Shown here piece after piece: positions 16,777-25,772 of a DNA stretch of 64,000 nucleotides; the first letter of the stretch is position 1, and each line of letters starts with the position of its first letter. The stretch covers positions 1,922,001 through 1,986,000 of the forward strand of contig NZ_CP040936.1 in NCBI RefSeq assembly GCF_006352025.1, written 5' to 3'. Made by a program: the position numbers and the translations under genes. Under the pieces are notes generated by a model. It saw only the letters and a list, made by a program, of their open reading frames with translations, was not told the DNA's origin and made no database searches. This DNA comes from Hymenobacter sp. DG01. GTDB taxonomy: Bacteria; Bacteroidota; Bacteroidia; Cytophagales; Hymenobacteraceae.

Positions 16777-19700
16777 TTAGAAGCCCAGATTCAGGCCCAC
16801 AATGAAGGCGCGCGTAGCCGGGTAAGACACCCCGCGGCCTGCTACCCCGGCATTGCCGTTAGACGGGTTGCCGTCCGTGAATTCGATGCCGCCCTGGCTG
16901 GAGTTGGCGTTGTTGAAGCGCGACGAGTACGACAGCGCATCCGGGTCAATGGCCTTGTTCTTCTTATACACGTCCACCGGCGACCAGATGAAGGGGTTCT
17001 GCACCTGCACGTAGATGCGGGCCGTGCTCATTTTCACCTTGCTGAACAGGCTGCTCGGCAGCGCGTAGCCCAGATCAATGCTGCGCACCTTGACGAAGGT
17101 GCCGCTTACGTAGCCCAGCACGCGGCTGTCGGTCTGGTAGTCGCCGATGCCCTGCACCGGCTGCGGGAAGTTGTTGGTAGGGTTCTGCGGCGTCCAGTAG
17201 TCCAGATTGATCTGGTTGCGGCGGCCGTCGAAGGTGGTAAAGTACGAGGGGCCGAACAGCAGCGGATCGACGATGGTGGCGCCCACGCGGGTGAGGGCCA
17301 CGGCCGTCAGATCGAAGCCTTTGTACTTGAAGCGGTTGGTCAGGCCGGCCTCAAACTTGGGCTGGCGCGAGCCGATGATCTGGCGGTCGGCGGCGTCGAT
17401 GCGGCCGTCGTTGTTCACGTCCTCAAACTTGATCTGGCCGGGCAGCGTGCCGTAGCGGGCCGCTTGCGACTCTTCGCCCAGCTGCCAGATACCGGTTTTT
17501 TTGTAGTCGTAGATAACGTACAGCGGCTGGCCGATGAAGCGCTGGTTAGCCAGGTCGTCGATAGGGTCGCCGTTTTCGTTGTAGCGGTTCAGGTCCAGCA
17601 CTTTCTCGCGGTTCACCGTGAAGTTCCAGTCCGTAATCCACTCAAAGCCCCGGTCGCCGCCGGTACGCATGTTGATGGTCGAGAGCGTAATTTCCAGGCC
17701 ACGGTTCTGGGTTTTGCCCGCATTCACGAGCACCGAGGTGTAGCCGCTGGAGCCCGGCAGCGCGAAGGGCAGCAGCAGGTCGCTGGTGCGCTGCTGGTAC
17801 AACTCTACCGAGCCGCTCACGCGGTTGTCGAAGAAGCCGAAGTCCAGCCCGAAGTTGGTGGTAGTGGTGTATTCCCAGCCCAGGTCGTTGTTCGGAATGC
17901 TGCCCGGCACCACCCCTACCGCGCCGGTGGAGCCGTAGGTGTAGTTGCCGTTGCCGAGGCCGGTGTTCAGCGAGCCGAGGGTCTGGTAGGGGTTGATGGC
18001 CGTGCTGCCCACGCGGCCGATGCTGGCGCGCAGCTTCAGGCCGCTCACCCAGCTCTGGTCCTGAATAAAGCCTTCGTTGGCAATGTTCCAGGCCACGGCC
18101 GCCGAGGGGAAGGCCTTGTACTTGTTGCCCGGCGACAGGCGCGATGAGCCATCGACGCGCATGGTCACGGTGGCGGAGTAGCGGTTGTCGAAGGCGTAGT
18201 TCAGGCGGCCCATGTAGGAGATGATGTCCCAGCGGCTAAAACCGCTCGTGGAGGTCACCGGCTTACCCGCGCCCAGGTTGTTGTAGAGCTGGTAGTTGGT
18301 GGGCAAATCCTGCACCGTGGCCGAGAAGTTGTCGGTGCGGAAATCCTGGATGCTGTACAGGCCCGTGAAGTTCACGTCGTGCTTGTCGGCGAAGGTGCGG
18401 TTGTAGAGCAGCAGGTTTTCCAGTAGAATGTTGGAGGCCGTGTTGCCGGAGCGCCCAGCCTGGTTGACGCCCGTGCCGCGGGCCGGCGTGCCGGTAGCAA
18501 AGAAGTTGCCACCCGTTTCGGACCGGAAATCCAGGCCCACGTTCAGGCGGTAGTCCAGGCCCTTGAGGATGTTGACCTGGCCGTAGAGGCTGTTGAAGCT
18601 GCGCAGCCGGCGGTTCTGCTCCTTATGGGCATCTTCAACGTAGTACGTCAGCGGGTTGGGCAGGGCCGTATCGGTGTTCGGGAACAGAATCGGCAGGCCG
18701 TTGGCATCGTAGGGCGAGGCCAGCGGGCTGCCCGTCAGAATCGAGTTGATGATGTTCAGGTTCGGGTCGTCCTGCTGAATGTAGGTATTCAGCGTGTTGA
18801 AGCCGATTTTCACCCGCTTGCCAATCTGCTGGTCCAGGGTGCCGCGCAGCGAGAAGCGCTGAAACTGCTGCACCGGCACCACGCCCGTTTCGTCGTAGTA
18901 GCCCAGTGAGGCCGAGTACTGGGTCTGTTCATTACCGCCCGACATGCCCAGGGCGTGGTTCTGCAGGCGCCCCTTCTGAATCAGCAGGTCCTGGTAGTCG
19001 GTGAAGCGGCCGGCGGCCAGGTTGTCCCGCTCGCCCTGAGTCAGGAAGGTGGGCGTAGCTACCGGGTCGAAGGTGGGGTTGCGGGCCCGGTAGGCGCGCA
19101 GGCGGAAATCGTAGAACTCCTGCCCATTCTGCAGGTCGAACTCGCGCGCCTGCTTCACGCCGTAGTAGCCGCTGTAAGTAACGCGCGTCGGGCCGTTTTT
19201 GCCGCGCCGCGTCGAAATTAGAATAACACCGTTGGCGCCGCGGGCCCCGTAAATGGCCGTGGAAGAGGCATCTTTCAGCACTTCCAGCGACACGATGTCG
19301 TCGGGGTTCAGGTCGTTGAGGCTGCCATCGTACGGTACCCCGTCCACGACCAGCAGCGGGTCGTTGGAGCCCGAGAACGAGCGGTTGCCACGGATGCGGA
19401 TCACCGGGTTCTGGCCGGGGGTGTTGCTGGAGCTCGAAATGTTCACGCCGGCCGCGCGGCCCTGCAGGGCCTGGCCCACGTTGGCCACCGGCACGTCGCG
19501 CAGGCTCTGCTCATCCACGGAGGAAATTGCGCCCGTTACCTGGCTTTTCTTCTGTACGCCGTAGCCTACTACCACTACCTCATTCAGGGCTTTGGCATCG
19601 GTGGAGAGCGTAACGTTGAAGGTCGTGTTTGAGCCGATCGGCCGCTCTACCGACACGTAGCCGATAGCCGAGAACACCAGAGTGTTGCCCTGGGCGGGAG

Positions 19701-19941
19701 CTTGCACGGTAAAGGAGCCGTCGGTGCCGGTAGAGGCGCCGGCCGAGGTGCCTTTCACCAGCACCGTTACGCCCGGGATACCCTCGCCGGTAGCCTGGTC
19801 GGTTACGCGGCCCGTAATGGTGCGGGCAGTTTGCGCTTGTACCTGCGTAGGGGCAAGCAGCGCGCCAGTCAGCGGCAGGCCAGCAGCAAGCATCAGCGGC
19901 CAACCCAGCCCAAGGGCCGATTTTCGTATAGTTGATTGCAT
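16777..19941 (-). CDS. SusC-like TonB-dependent outer-membrane transporter
   Basis: A 1054-residue SusC/RagA-family receptor that imports oligosaccharides using TonB energy. A signal peptide (about 1-36, ending VQAQ) is followed by a carboxypeptidase-regulatory-like domain (about 41-115, TGRVTDQATGEGIPGVTV), a TonB box-like EVVVVGYG, the plug domain (about 125-235, with IRIRGNRSF and PLLVVDGVPY), and a 22-strand barrel ending in aromatic-rich strands. It is the fourth gene after uxuA and pairs with the SusD gene downstream. No anti-sigma or HTCS-type gene is beside it; the divergent LacI-family gene is the only regulator seen in the locus. Confidence 0.96.
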   Translation of the reverse strand: MQSTIRKSALGLGWPLMLAAGLPLTGALLAPTQVQAQTARTITGRVTDQATGEGIPGVTVLVKGTSAGASTGTDGSFTVQAPAQGNTLVFSAIGYVSVERPIGSNTTFNVTLSTDAKALNEVVVVGYGVQKKSQVTGAISSVDEQSLRDVPVANVGQALQGRAAGVNISSSSNTPGQNPVIRIRGNRSFSGSNDPLLVVDGVPYDGSLNDLNPDDIVSLEVLKDASSTAIYGARGANGVILISTRRGKNGPTRVTYSGYYGVKQAREFDLQNGQEFYDFRLRAYRARNPTFDPVATPTFLTQGERDNLAAGRFTDYQDLLIQKGRLQNHALGMSGGNEQTQYSASLGYYDETGVVPVQQFQRFSLRGTLDQQIGKRVKIGFNTLNTYIQQDDPNLNIINSILTGSPLASPYDANGLPILFPNTDTALPNPLTYYVEDAHKEQNRRLRSFNSLYGQVNILKGLDYRLNVGLDFRSETGGNFFATGTPARGTGVNQAGRSGNTASNILLENLLLYNRTFADKHDVNFTGLYSIQDFRTDNFSATVQDLPTNYQLYNNLGAGKPVTSTSGFSRWDIISYMGRLNYAFDNRYSATVTMRVDGSSRLSPGNKYKAFPSAAVAWNIANEGFIQDQSWVSGLKLRASIGRVGSTAINPYQTLGSLNTGLGNGNYTYGSTGAVGVVPGSIPNNDLGWEYTTTTNFGLDFGFFDNRVSGSVELYQQRTSDLLLPFALPGSSGYTSVLVNAGKTQNRGLEITLSTINMRTGGDRGFEWITDWNFTVNREKVLDLNRYNENGDPIDDLANQRFIGQPLYVIYDYKKTGIWQLGEESQAARYGTLPGQIKFEDVNNDGRIDAADRQIIGSRQPKFEAGLTNRFKYKGFDLTAVALTRVGATIVDPLLFGPSYFTTFDGRRNQINLDYWTPQNPTNNFPQPVQGIGDYQTDSRVLGYVSGTFVKVRSIDLGYALPSSLFSKVKMSTARIYVQVQNPFIWSPVDVYKKNKAIDPDALSYSSRFNNANSSQGGIEFTDGNPSNGNAGVAGRGVSYPATRAFIVGLNLGF

Positions 19942-19997
19942 GAGGAGTGGGAACTTTAAAAGTGTGGGATGTTGCAGGTTATCCGCCGCAGCAGAAG

Positions 19998-20810
19998 TTA
20001 AAAACCGATGGAATTACCACCATCGACGGGTAAGGAAGCGCCGGTGATGTAGCGGGCCCCCTCGGAGGCCAGGAACACGGCCGCGTGGCCGATGTCAGAG
20101 GGTTGGCCGAACTTGCCCATGGGCGTGCGGCGCATAGCCCGGTCACGGCGGTCGGGGTCAGAGTTCATGGCCGTGCGGCTCATTTCCGTTTCGATGAAGC
20201 CGGGAGCAATGGCATTCACGCGCACATTGTGCTTGGAGAACTCCGAGGCCAGCACCTTCACCATGCCCTCTACCGCCGACTTAGAAGCAGCGTAAGCCAC
20301 TACCCTATCGATGCCGTAGTAGGCAGCCATGGAGGAAATCATCAGAATAACGCCGCTTTTGCGCTCCACCATGCGCTTGGCGCACACCCTGGTCAGGGCA
20401 AACACGGCATTCAGGTTGGTGTGAATGATGCGGCTGAACTCCTCGTCGGTTACATCCAGGGCCGGCTTCTTCATGTTGATGCCGGCGTTGTTGACCAGAA
20501 TATCCAAGGGGCCGTGGGCGGTTTCAATCTGCTCCACCAGGTCTTCCAGGGTATCCAGGGCGCACACGTCGTTGGTGAGGTAGTGCACCGAGGGGCCCAG
20601 GTCGGCTACGGCCTCCTGAAGCACGGCCTCGCGGCGGCCCGTGATGATGACGGTAGCGCCGGCCGTAGCCATGCACCGGGCAATTTCCAGCCCGATACCG
20701 GTACCGCCGCCCGTCACGAGGGCCAGCTTCCCTTCCAGGGAAAAGGTGCCCGGCTGGTGCTGCCCGTTGGTTTGGGTATGCGGAGAAACAAAGGACTGGA
20801 TGTGTGCCAT
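19998..20810 (-). CDS. SDR oxidoreductase, probable D-fructuronate reductase (UxuB function)
   Basis: A 270-residue short-chain dehydrogenase with the NAD(P) motif TGGGTGIG (residues 33-40), NNAG (107-110), Ser159/Ser160 and the catalytic pair Tyr173/Lys177 in YAASK. The C-terminal DGGNSIGF end is typical of SDR enzymes. It sits 31 bp after the GH67 stop and two genes after uxuA. Glucuronate released by GH67/GH115 is isomerised to fructuronate, reduced to mannonate, then dehydrated by UxuA. The classical UxuB (mannitol dehydrogenase family) is absent from the window, so this SDR is the best candidate for the reductase step. That assignment is contextual; gluconate 5-dehydrogenase-like activity is an alternative. 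The ATG at 20810 was chosen because upstream in-frame sequence lies inside the GH67 gene. Confidence 0.78.
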   Translation of the reverse strand: MAHIQSFVSPHTQTNGQHQPGTFSLEGKLALVTGGGTGIGLEIARCMATAGATVIITGRREAVLQEAVADLGPSVHYLTNDVCALDTLEDLVEQIETAHGPLDILVNNAGINMKKPALDVTDEEFSRIIHTNLNAVFALTRVCAKRMVERKSGVILMISSMAAYYGIDRVVAYAASKSAVEGMVKVLASEFSKHNVRVNAIAPGFIETEMSRTAMNSDPDRRDRAMRRTPMGKFGQPSDIGHAAVFLASEGARYITGASLPVDGGNSIGF

Positions 20811-20841
20811 GCGAGAAAGAATAGGACTGTCTTGTAAGGGG

Positions 20842-22950
20842 TTAGCGCAGCTGGTAGATATCCACCAGCTCCTTGATTTCGGCCAGGGGGCGGGTAGGCG
20901 GCGGGAGGCCGGGGGGCAGGGGCCGCTTGGCGTAGGTCTGGAAGTAGAGCACGCAGGCATCGCGCCACCACAGGGCCTCACGGTGCTGAATGCGCAGGCG
21001 GGCGGCTACATCGGCGTGCAGCTCGGGGTCCACAGCCGGCTTGGCCTGCTCCCACTGCTGCTGCATCCAAAGCACGGAGTCGGCGCCGGTGTAGTAGCGG
21101 GTGGTTAGCTCGTCCCAGAGGGTGCGGCCGGTGCTGAGCTGCTGCCCCCAGCCCACATGATGGAACCAGAGCAGGTAGTCGGGCGGGCAGGTGGCCGGGT
21201 TGCTCCACACCTGACGGGCGCCGGGGGCGTACAGGCTCAGGGCGTTGGAGCCGCTAGCGGTGCGGTTGAAACCGAGGCCCTCGGCATCGGCCTTGTGGTA
21301 GTACACGGAGGTCCAGTCGGGGCGGGCGCTTTTCTCCAGCCAAGGCTCAGGGCCGTAGTGAATGCTCTGACCCATGATGTGGTGCAAACCCAGCGGCGTG
21401 GTATAGCGTACGTAAACATCGCGCGACTGATTCAGGACCTGCGTAACGCTGGCCACGGCTTTGGGCTCGCGCGTCACGGTCATTTTGGTCCACTCATCGG
21501 CAATGGCCTCGGAGCTGAGCGTATGATCCCAGGCCAGGCGGCCGTAGGCGTACCAGTTGGCTTGCCCCACCGGGTGGCCGGTCCAGTTACGGTCGGAGCC
21601 GATGTTGGCTACCCCCGCAATACCGCTGAGGTTGTGCTTTTCCAGAGTACCATCTACCACCTTGGCCACCGTAGAGCCAGAGCCCTGGGCGTGGGTATCG
21701 GCCTCAAGGCACTCTTTAATCAGCGGGCCCAGGTACACAAGGTGGGTAGCGAAGCCCAGATACTCCTGGGTTAGCTGCACCTCCAACACCAGCGGGGTGC
21801 GCGGCATGGCCCCAAACAGCGGGTGGAACGGCTCCCGCGACTGGAAGTCAATCGGGCCGTTTTTTACCTGCACCAGCACTTTGGGGTTGAACTTGCCATC
21901 TAGAGGCTGAAACTCTTCGTAGGCTTCCTTGAACCGGTCGCCTTTGGAGTTGGCTTTGTACACGAAGGCCCGCCACATTACTACCCCATCGTGGGTGCCC
22001 AGGGCCGTGGCCAGCATGTTGGCGCCATCAGCGTGGTTGCGGCCATAGTCTTGCGGGCCAGGTTCGCCTTCGGAGTTGGCCTTTACCAGAAAGCCCCCGA
22101 AGTCGGGAATGGTCTTGTAGATTTCGTCGGTTTTGGCTTTCCACCACTGCTGCACCTTAGGGTCCAGGGGGTCGGAGGTGGGTAGGCCCCCGATTACTTT
22201 GGGCGCGGCCCAGAACACCGAGAGATACACCCGGATGCCGTAAGGGCGCATTACGCCTGCCAGGGCGGCTACCTTTTGCAGGTACTCGGCCGTGAGGTAG
22301 CGGGCGCTGGCGTTTACGTTATTGAGTACTACCCCATTCAGGCCGATGGAAGCATTGGCGCGGGCGTAGTCCTGGTAGCGCGGGTCGAGGCGGTCGGGCA
22401 GCTCCAGCCACTTCCAGATGGAAGAGCCGGCGTAGCCACGCTCCACGGTGCCGTTGGCGTTATCCCAGTGGTTGAGCAGGCGGTACTGAATGCGGGGCTG
22501 GCTGCTCAGGCTGAGTTTGTCGGGCAGCTGCCCGGTTTGCACCTGCCGCAGCAGGGCAAAGCAGCCGTAGAGCACGGCGGCATCGGTGGGGCCGGTAATT
22601 TCCAGCCCGTTTTTCTGGCTTGTGATGCGGTAGCCTTCCCGGCCCAGAGCAGGGTCCGGGGCTACGCGCAACCGAATGCTACCCCTACCGCCCGGCGCCG
22701 CCCCTATCGGCACCGGGCGCCCCAGCAGTCCTTGCAGCCCGAGTTGCAGCTCGTGCGCGGCGGTTTGCAGGGTGGGGGTTGCATTGGATTCCACTACAAT
22801 ACCCCGGGCCTGCGCCTGCCAGGCCTTGCGCAGACCGGCTTCGGGCAGTTCGTCATACTTCAGCCACAAACGGTAGCCGTCATCGGCGCGCCCCGGAAGG
22901 ACGGTACCGAAACAAAGCAGCGCGAGTAGCAGAAAAAAGCGGGGTAGCAT
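20842..22950 (-). CDS. GH67 alpha-glucuronidase
   Basis: A 702-residue exported enzyme that removes (4-O-methyl-)glucuronic acid from the non-reducing end of aldouronic acids made by GH10 xylanases. The signal peptide (residues 1-22, ending GRA) is followed by the beta-rich N-terminal domain and the (beta/alpha)8 domain with NHWDN and GGFLVKANSEGEPGP, where Glu294 is the likely acid, then MWRAFVY and the GH67 C-terminal helical domain. The start at 22950 (MLPRFF) gives the signal peptide and leaves 46 bp after uxuA. The open frame extends upstream to 23382, but that part lies antisense-free inside uxuA in another frame and codes a Thr/Ala/Arg-rich shadow. The enzyme supplies glucuronate to the UxuA branch encoded beside it. 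Confidence 0.94.
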   Translation of the reverse strand: MLPRFFLLLALLCFGTVLPGRADDGYRLWLKYDELPEAGLRKAWQAQARGIVVESNATPTLQTAAHELQLGLQGLLGRPVPIGAAPGGRGSIRLRVAPDPALGREGYRITSQKNGLEITGPTDAAVLYGCFALLRQVQTGQLPDKLSLSSQPRIQYRLLNHWDNANGTVERGYAGSSIWKWLELPDRLDPRYQDYARANASIGLNGVVLNNVNASARYLTAEYLQKVAALAGVMRPYGIRVYLSVFWAAPKVIGGLPTSDPLDPKVQQWWKAKTDEIYKTIPDFGGFLVKANSEGEPGPQDYGRNHADGANMLATALGTHDGVVMWRAFVYKANSKGDRFKEAYEEFQPLDGKFNPKVLVQVKNGPIDFQSREPFHPLFGAMPRTPLVLEVQLTQEYLGFATHLVYLGPLIKECLEADTHAQGSGSTVAKVVDGTLEKHNLSGIAGVANIGSDRNWTGHPVGQANWYAYGRLAWDHTLSSEAIADEWTKMTVTREPKAVASVTQVLNQSRDVYVRYTTPLGLHHIMGQSIHYGPEPWLEKSARPDWTSVYYHKADAEGLGFNRTASGSNALSLYAPGARQVWSNPATCPPDYLLWFHHVGWGQQLSTGRTLWDELTTRYYTGADSVLWMQQQWEQAKPAVDPELHADVAARLRIQHREALWWRDACVLYFQTYAKRPLPPGLPPPTRPLAEIKELVDIYQLR

Positions 22951-22996
22951 GCGCAGGAAAGGGTAGAAAGGTCGAGGTTGGGTAGGGCGGCGTGGG

Positions 22997-24253
22997 CTAA
23001 ACAAAGCGGGTGGCGTGGGCCTCGTCGGAGAGCTGAGCGGAAGCATTTTCTTCGGAGGCCTCCAGGTTGCGGCGAATGCCGAGCTCCAGCCCCCGAAGTT
23101 CGGCCAGCCCGCGCAGGCGGCCAATGGCGGAGTACCCGGGGTAGGTGCGCTTTTCCAGGTCGTCGAGCATCTGGTGGCCGTGGTCGGGGCGCATGGGCAA
23201 GCTGGGGTTGCCTCCGCCGGTGCGGGCCCGGCGCAGCTCTTCGCGCACCAGCTCCTGCACCACCGCGTACATATCCACGTCGCCCTCCAGGTGGTCGGCC
23301 TCGTGGAAGTTGCGCGGGTTTTCCTCGCGCTTGGTGGCGCGCAGGTGCACAAAGTGAATGCGGTTCCCGAGGCGCCGCACAATACCGGGCAGATCGTTAT
23401 CGGGCCGCACGCCCAGGGAACCAGTGCAAAAGGTCAGGCCATTGGCCGGCGAGTCGTAGGCCTGCAGCAGGCCTGCCAGGTCGGCTTCGGTGCTTACTAC
23501 CCGGGGCAGGCCCAGCAGCGGGAAAGGCGGGTCATCGGGGTGAATGCAGAGGCCAATGCCCACCTCTTCGGCTACCGGGCCTACCTCCCGGAGGAAGTAG
23601 TACAGGTTTTCGCGCAGGGCATCAGCATCAATAGTGGCGTACTCATTCAGCAGCTCCTGAAAGCCGTTCAGCTCAAACGCCTCTTCGGAGCCGGGCAGGC
23701 CCAGCAGCACCACGTTGGTGAGGGTAGTAATTTCTTCCGGGGTCAGGGTAGCGAACTTAGCGCGGGCGGCAGCGGCTACCTCGGGCTCGTAGTCTGCTTC
23801 GGCACCCGGGCGGCGCAGAATGCAGAGGTCAAAGAGGGCGAAGTCTTCCCACACAAAGCGCAGGGCCCGCGAGCCGTCGGGCATCTCGTAGGTCAGGTTG
23901 GTGCGCGACCAGTCCAGCACCGGCATAAAGTTGTAGCACACGGTGCGGATGCCACAGGCAGCCAGGTTACGCAGACTCTGCTGGTAGTTGCGGATGTACT
24001 CGGCACGGGCCGGCCGTCCTTTCTTTATATCCTCGTGCACGGGCAGGCTTTCCACCACGGCCCAGTGCAGGGGTGCGTACCGGTCATTATCGGCTTCAAT
24101 CAGCTGCTGGCGGGCCCGAATGTCGTCTTGGCTCCATACTGACCCGACGGGCAGCTGGTGCAGGGCGGTTACTACGCCCGTACAGCCGGCCTGCCGGAGA
24201 GCAAAAAGAGAAACCGGGTCCTGGGGCCCGAACCAGCGCATGGTGTGCAGCAT
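22997..24253 (-). CDS. uxuA: D-mannonate dehydratase
   Basis: A 418-residue UxuA-family enzyme that dehydrates D-mannonate to 2-keto-3-deoxygluconate. The N-terminus MLHTMRWFGPQDPVSL, the block VCYNFMPVLDWSRT, and the metal-site segments GLCIHPDDPPFPLLGLPRV, NGLTFCTGSLG and HFVHLRATKRE are characteristic. It is the first gene of the 16-kb minus-strand run and is divergent from the LacI-family regulator. The 334-bp gap (24254-24587) contains the double operator at 24425-24467, so both genes are probably controlled from it. No uxaC (uronate isomerase), kdgK or kdgA gene is in the window; these must lie elsewhere if the pathway is complete. Confidence 0.95.
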   Translation of the reverse strand: MLHTMRWFGPQDPVSLFALRQAGCTGVVTALHQLPVGSVWSQDDIRARQQLIEADNDRYAPLHWAVVESLPVHEDIKKGRPARAEYIRNYQQSLRNLAACGIRTVCYNFMPVLDWSRTNLTYEMPDGSRALRFVWEDFALFDLCILRRPGAEADYEPEVAAAARAKFATLTPEEITTLTNVVLLGLPGSEEAFELNGFQELLNEYATIDADALRENLYYFLREVGPVAEEVGIGLCIHPDDPPFPLLGLPRVVSTEADLAGLLQAYDSPANGLTFCTGSLGVRPDNDLPGIVRRLGNRIHFVHLRATKREENPRNFHEADHLEGDVDMYAVVQELVREELRRARTGGGNPSLPMRPDHGHQMLDDLEKRTYPGYSAIGRLRGLAELRGLELGIRRNLEASEENASAQLSDEAHATRFV

Positions 24254-24424
24254 AAAAGCGTACTCTTCTAACCAAAAAGTCCTATTAACTATTCAGTAGT
24301 AATCCCGCGGGCTATCTGGCAAGGTTTTCGTCCAGCACAGCAGTTAGGGAGTACTTACTACCGAAGATAGAAGAACAATTGAGCGGATTAGCAACCTAAA
24401 AACCGGCCTAAATGCCTGATTTCT

Positions 24425-24467
24425 AAATAAAAATATCGAAAACGTTTCCGAAAACGTTTTCGATAGG
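24425..24467. promoter_or_regulatory. Double LacI-type operator between uxuA and its regulator
   Basis: This box contains a perfect inverted repeat: TATCGAAAACG at 24434-24444 and its complement CGTTTTCGATA at 24455-24465, with a 10-bp centre. It can also be read as two AAACGTTT operator cores 12 bp apart (centres 24443/24444 and 24455/24456). An AT-rich tract reading TATTTTTATTT toward uxuA abuts it. Forty of 43 positions match the xylB upstream box at 8207-8249. It lies 172 bp before uxuA and 121 bp before the regulator gene. No other feature was recognised in this 334-bp gap. Confidence 0.84.
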
Positions 24468-24587
24468 TATTAATAACACCTGGCGAGGCAAAATTTTTTC
24501 TGTAGATTATCCCTGAATTAAAAAGTATCGCATCGGCCTTGACTTTTCAAATCATCTGCCCAATTTTGAAATAATTCAATTCCATCC

Positions 24588-25766
24588 ATGATTAAATGCA
24601 CCAAGTGCCGGTCGGCCGACGCTGTAATGCGCGCCGGCTTCATTCGGGGGCGGCAGCGGTACCACTGTAAGGCGTGCAACTACCACTTCACCGATGAGAA
24701 GGCCCTGCCCCTCCCCGAGAAGAAGCGCCGGCAGACCACCATCAGCGACGTAGCCAAGGAATTGGGGGTAGCCCCGTCCACAGTTTCGCGCGCCCTTAAC
24801 GGGCATTCTGACATTAATGTGAATACCCGGCAGGCCATTCTGGAGGTGGCCCGCCAACTCGACTACCAGCCTAACCTGCTGGCGCAAAGCCTGAAAAGCA
24901 GCGAAACCAAAACCATCGGGGTGGTGATTCCCGACATTGAGCGGCCATTTTTCGCAACGGCTGTTAGCGGTATTCAGCAGGTAGTGGCTGAGGCCGGCTA
25001 CCGCGTGATGATCTGCCAGTCGAAGGAATCCTACGATATGGAGGTCAGCAACGTGCAGGCTCTCATTGCCAGCCGCGTGGACGGGCTGCTGATCTGCCAC
25101 TCCCGCGAAACCGAAAATTTCGACCACGTAAAGCAACCTGCCAGCCGGGGCATTCCCATTGTGCACTTTGACCGGGTTTGCAACGAGGTAGATACGGCCA
25201 AAGTAATTCTCGACGACTGGAACGGGGCCTTCAGCGTAACGGAGCACCTGATTCAGCAGGGCGCCCGGCGCATTGCCATTCTGGCCGGCCCCGAAGGACT
25301 GCTCATCAGCCGCAACCGCCTGGCCGGCTACGTCAGCGCCCTGCAGAAATACGGCTTGCCCCTGCGCGACGAGCTGCGCATTCACATCAACTTCAAGCCC
25401 GAGCAGGCGGTAGCAGCCCTGGATACCTGGCTGGCCCTCCCCCACCCGCCCGACGCCATCTTCGCCATTAACTACACCAACGCCTTTGACTTGCTGGTGG
25501 CCCTTAAGGCCCGGGGCCTGCGCGTGCCTGAGGACGTCGCCGTGGTTGGCTTCGGCGACGAGTTTATGGCTTCCATGATTGAGCCGGGCCTGACGACGGT
25601 AAACCTGCACCCCTACCGCATTGGGCAGCAGGCGGCGCGGCTGTTCCTGGAGCAGGTGCGCGAGAAAGAAGCTTTTCAGCCCCGCACCTTCGTTATTACC
25701 GGCGACCTGGTCATCCGACAGTCCTCGCTGAAAAACAAGGGCGAGTTTTTCAAGTTGGATATTTAA
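24588..25766 (+). CDS. LacI-family regulator with N-terminal zinc ribbon
   Basis: A 392-residue regulator, about 50 residues longer at the N-terminus than ordinary LacI proteins. Residues 1-35 hold four cysteines (Cys4, Cys7, Cys27, Cys30: CTKC and CKAC) around RAGFIRGRQRYH, a zinc ribbon like that in IS1 InsA and related transposase accessory proteins. The LacI helix-turn-helix follows (about 51-72, TISDVAKELGVAPSTVSRAL), then the hinge (LLAQSLKS, 97-104) and a periplasmic-binding-protein-like effector domain (about 108-380, IGVVIPDIERPFF, DGLLICHS, VVGFGDEF). Position opposite uxuA with an AAACGTTT double operator between them implies local repression lifted by a xylan or uronate product. 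The effector is unknown. The ATG at 24588 is needed to include the cysteines; a shorter LacI-only protein has no ATG near residue 45. Confidence 0.92.
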   Translation: MIKCTKCRSADAVMRAGFIRGRQRYHCKACNYHFTDEKALPLPEKKRRQTTISDVAKELGVAPSTVSRALNGHSDINVNTRQAILEVARQLDYQPNLLAQSLKSSETKTIGVVIPDIERPFFATAVSGIQQVVAEAGYRVMICQSKESYDMEVSNVQALIASRVDGLLICHSRETENFDHVKQPASRGIPIVHFDRVCNEVDTAKVILDDWNGAFSVTEHLIQQGARRIAILAGPEGLLISRNRLAGYVSALQKYGLPLRDELRIHINFKPEQAVAALDTWLALPHPPDAIFAINYTNAFDLLVALKARGLRVPEDVAVVGFGDEFMASMIEPGLTTVNLHPYRIGQQAARLFLEQVREKEAFQPRTFVITGDLVIRQSSLKNKGEFFKLDI

Positions 25767-25772
25767 CAAACT

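Noticed and set aside
22951..23382. N-terminal extension of the GH67 frame
   Set aside because: It lies in another frame inside uxuA and is Thr/Arg/Cys-rich; the signal peptide begins at 22950.
24588..24700. Zinc ribbon considered as part of an insertion sequence
   Set aside because: It is in frame with the LacI domain, without terminal repeats, transposase catalytic domain or target duplication.
24576..25769. 397-residue minus-strand frame over the regulator
   Set aside because: The plus strand encodes an unambiguous LacI protein with zinc ribbon; the antisense frame has no recognisable domain.
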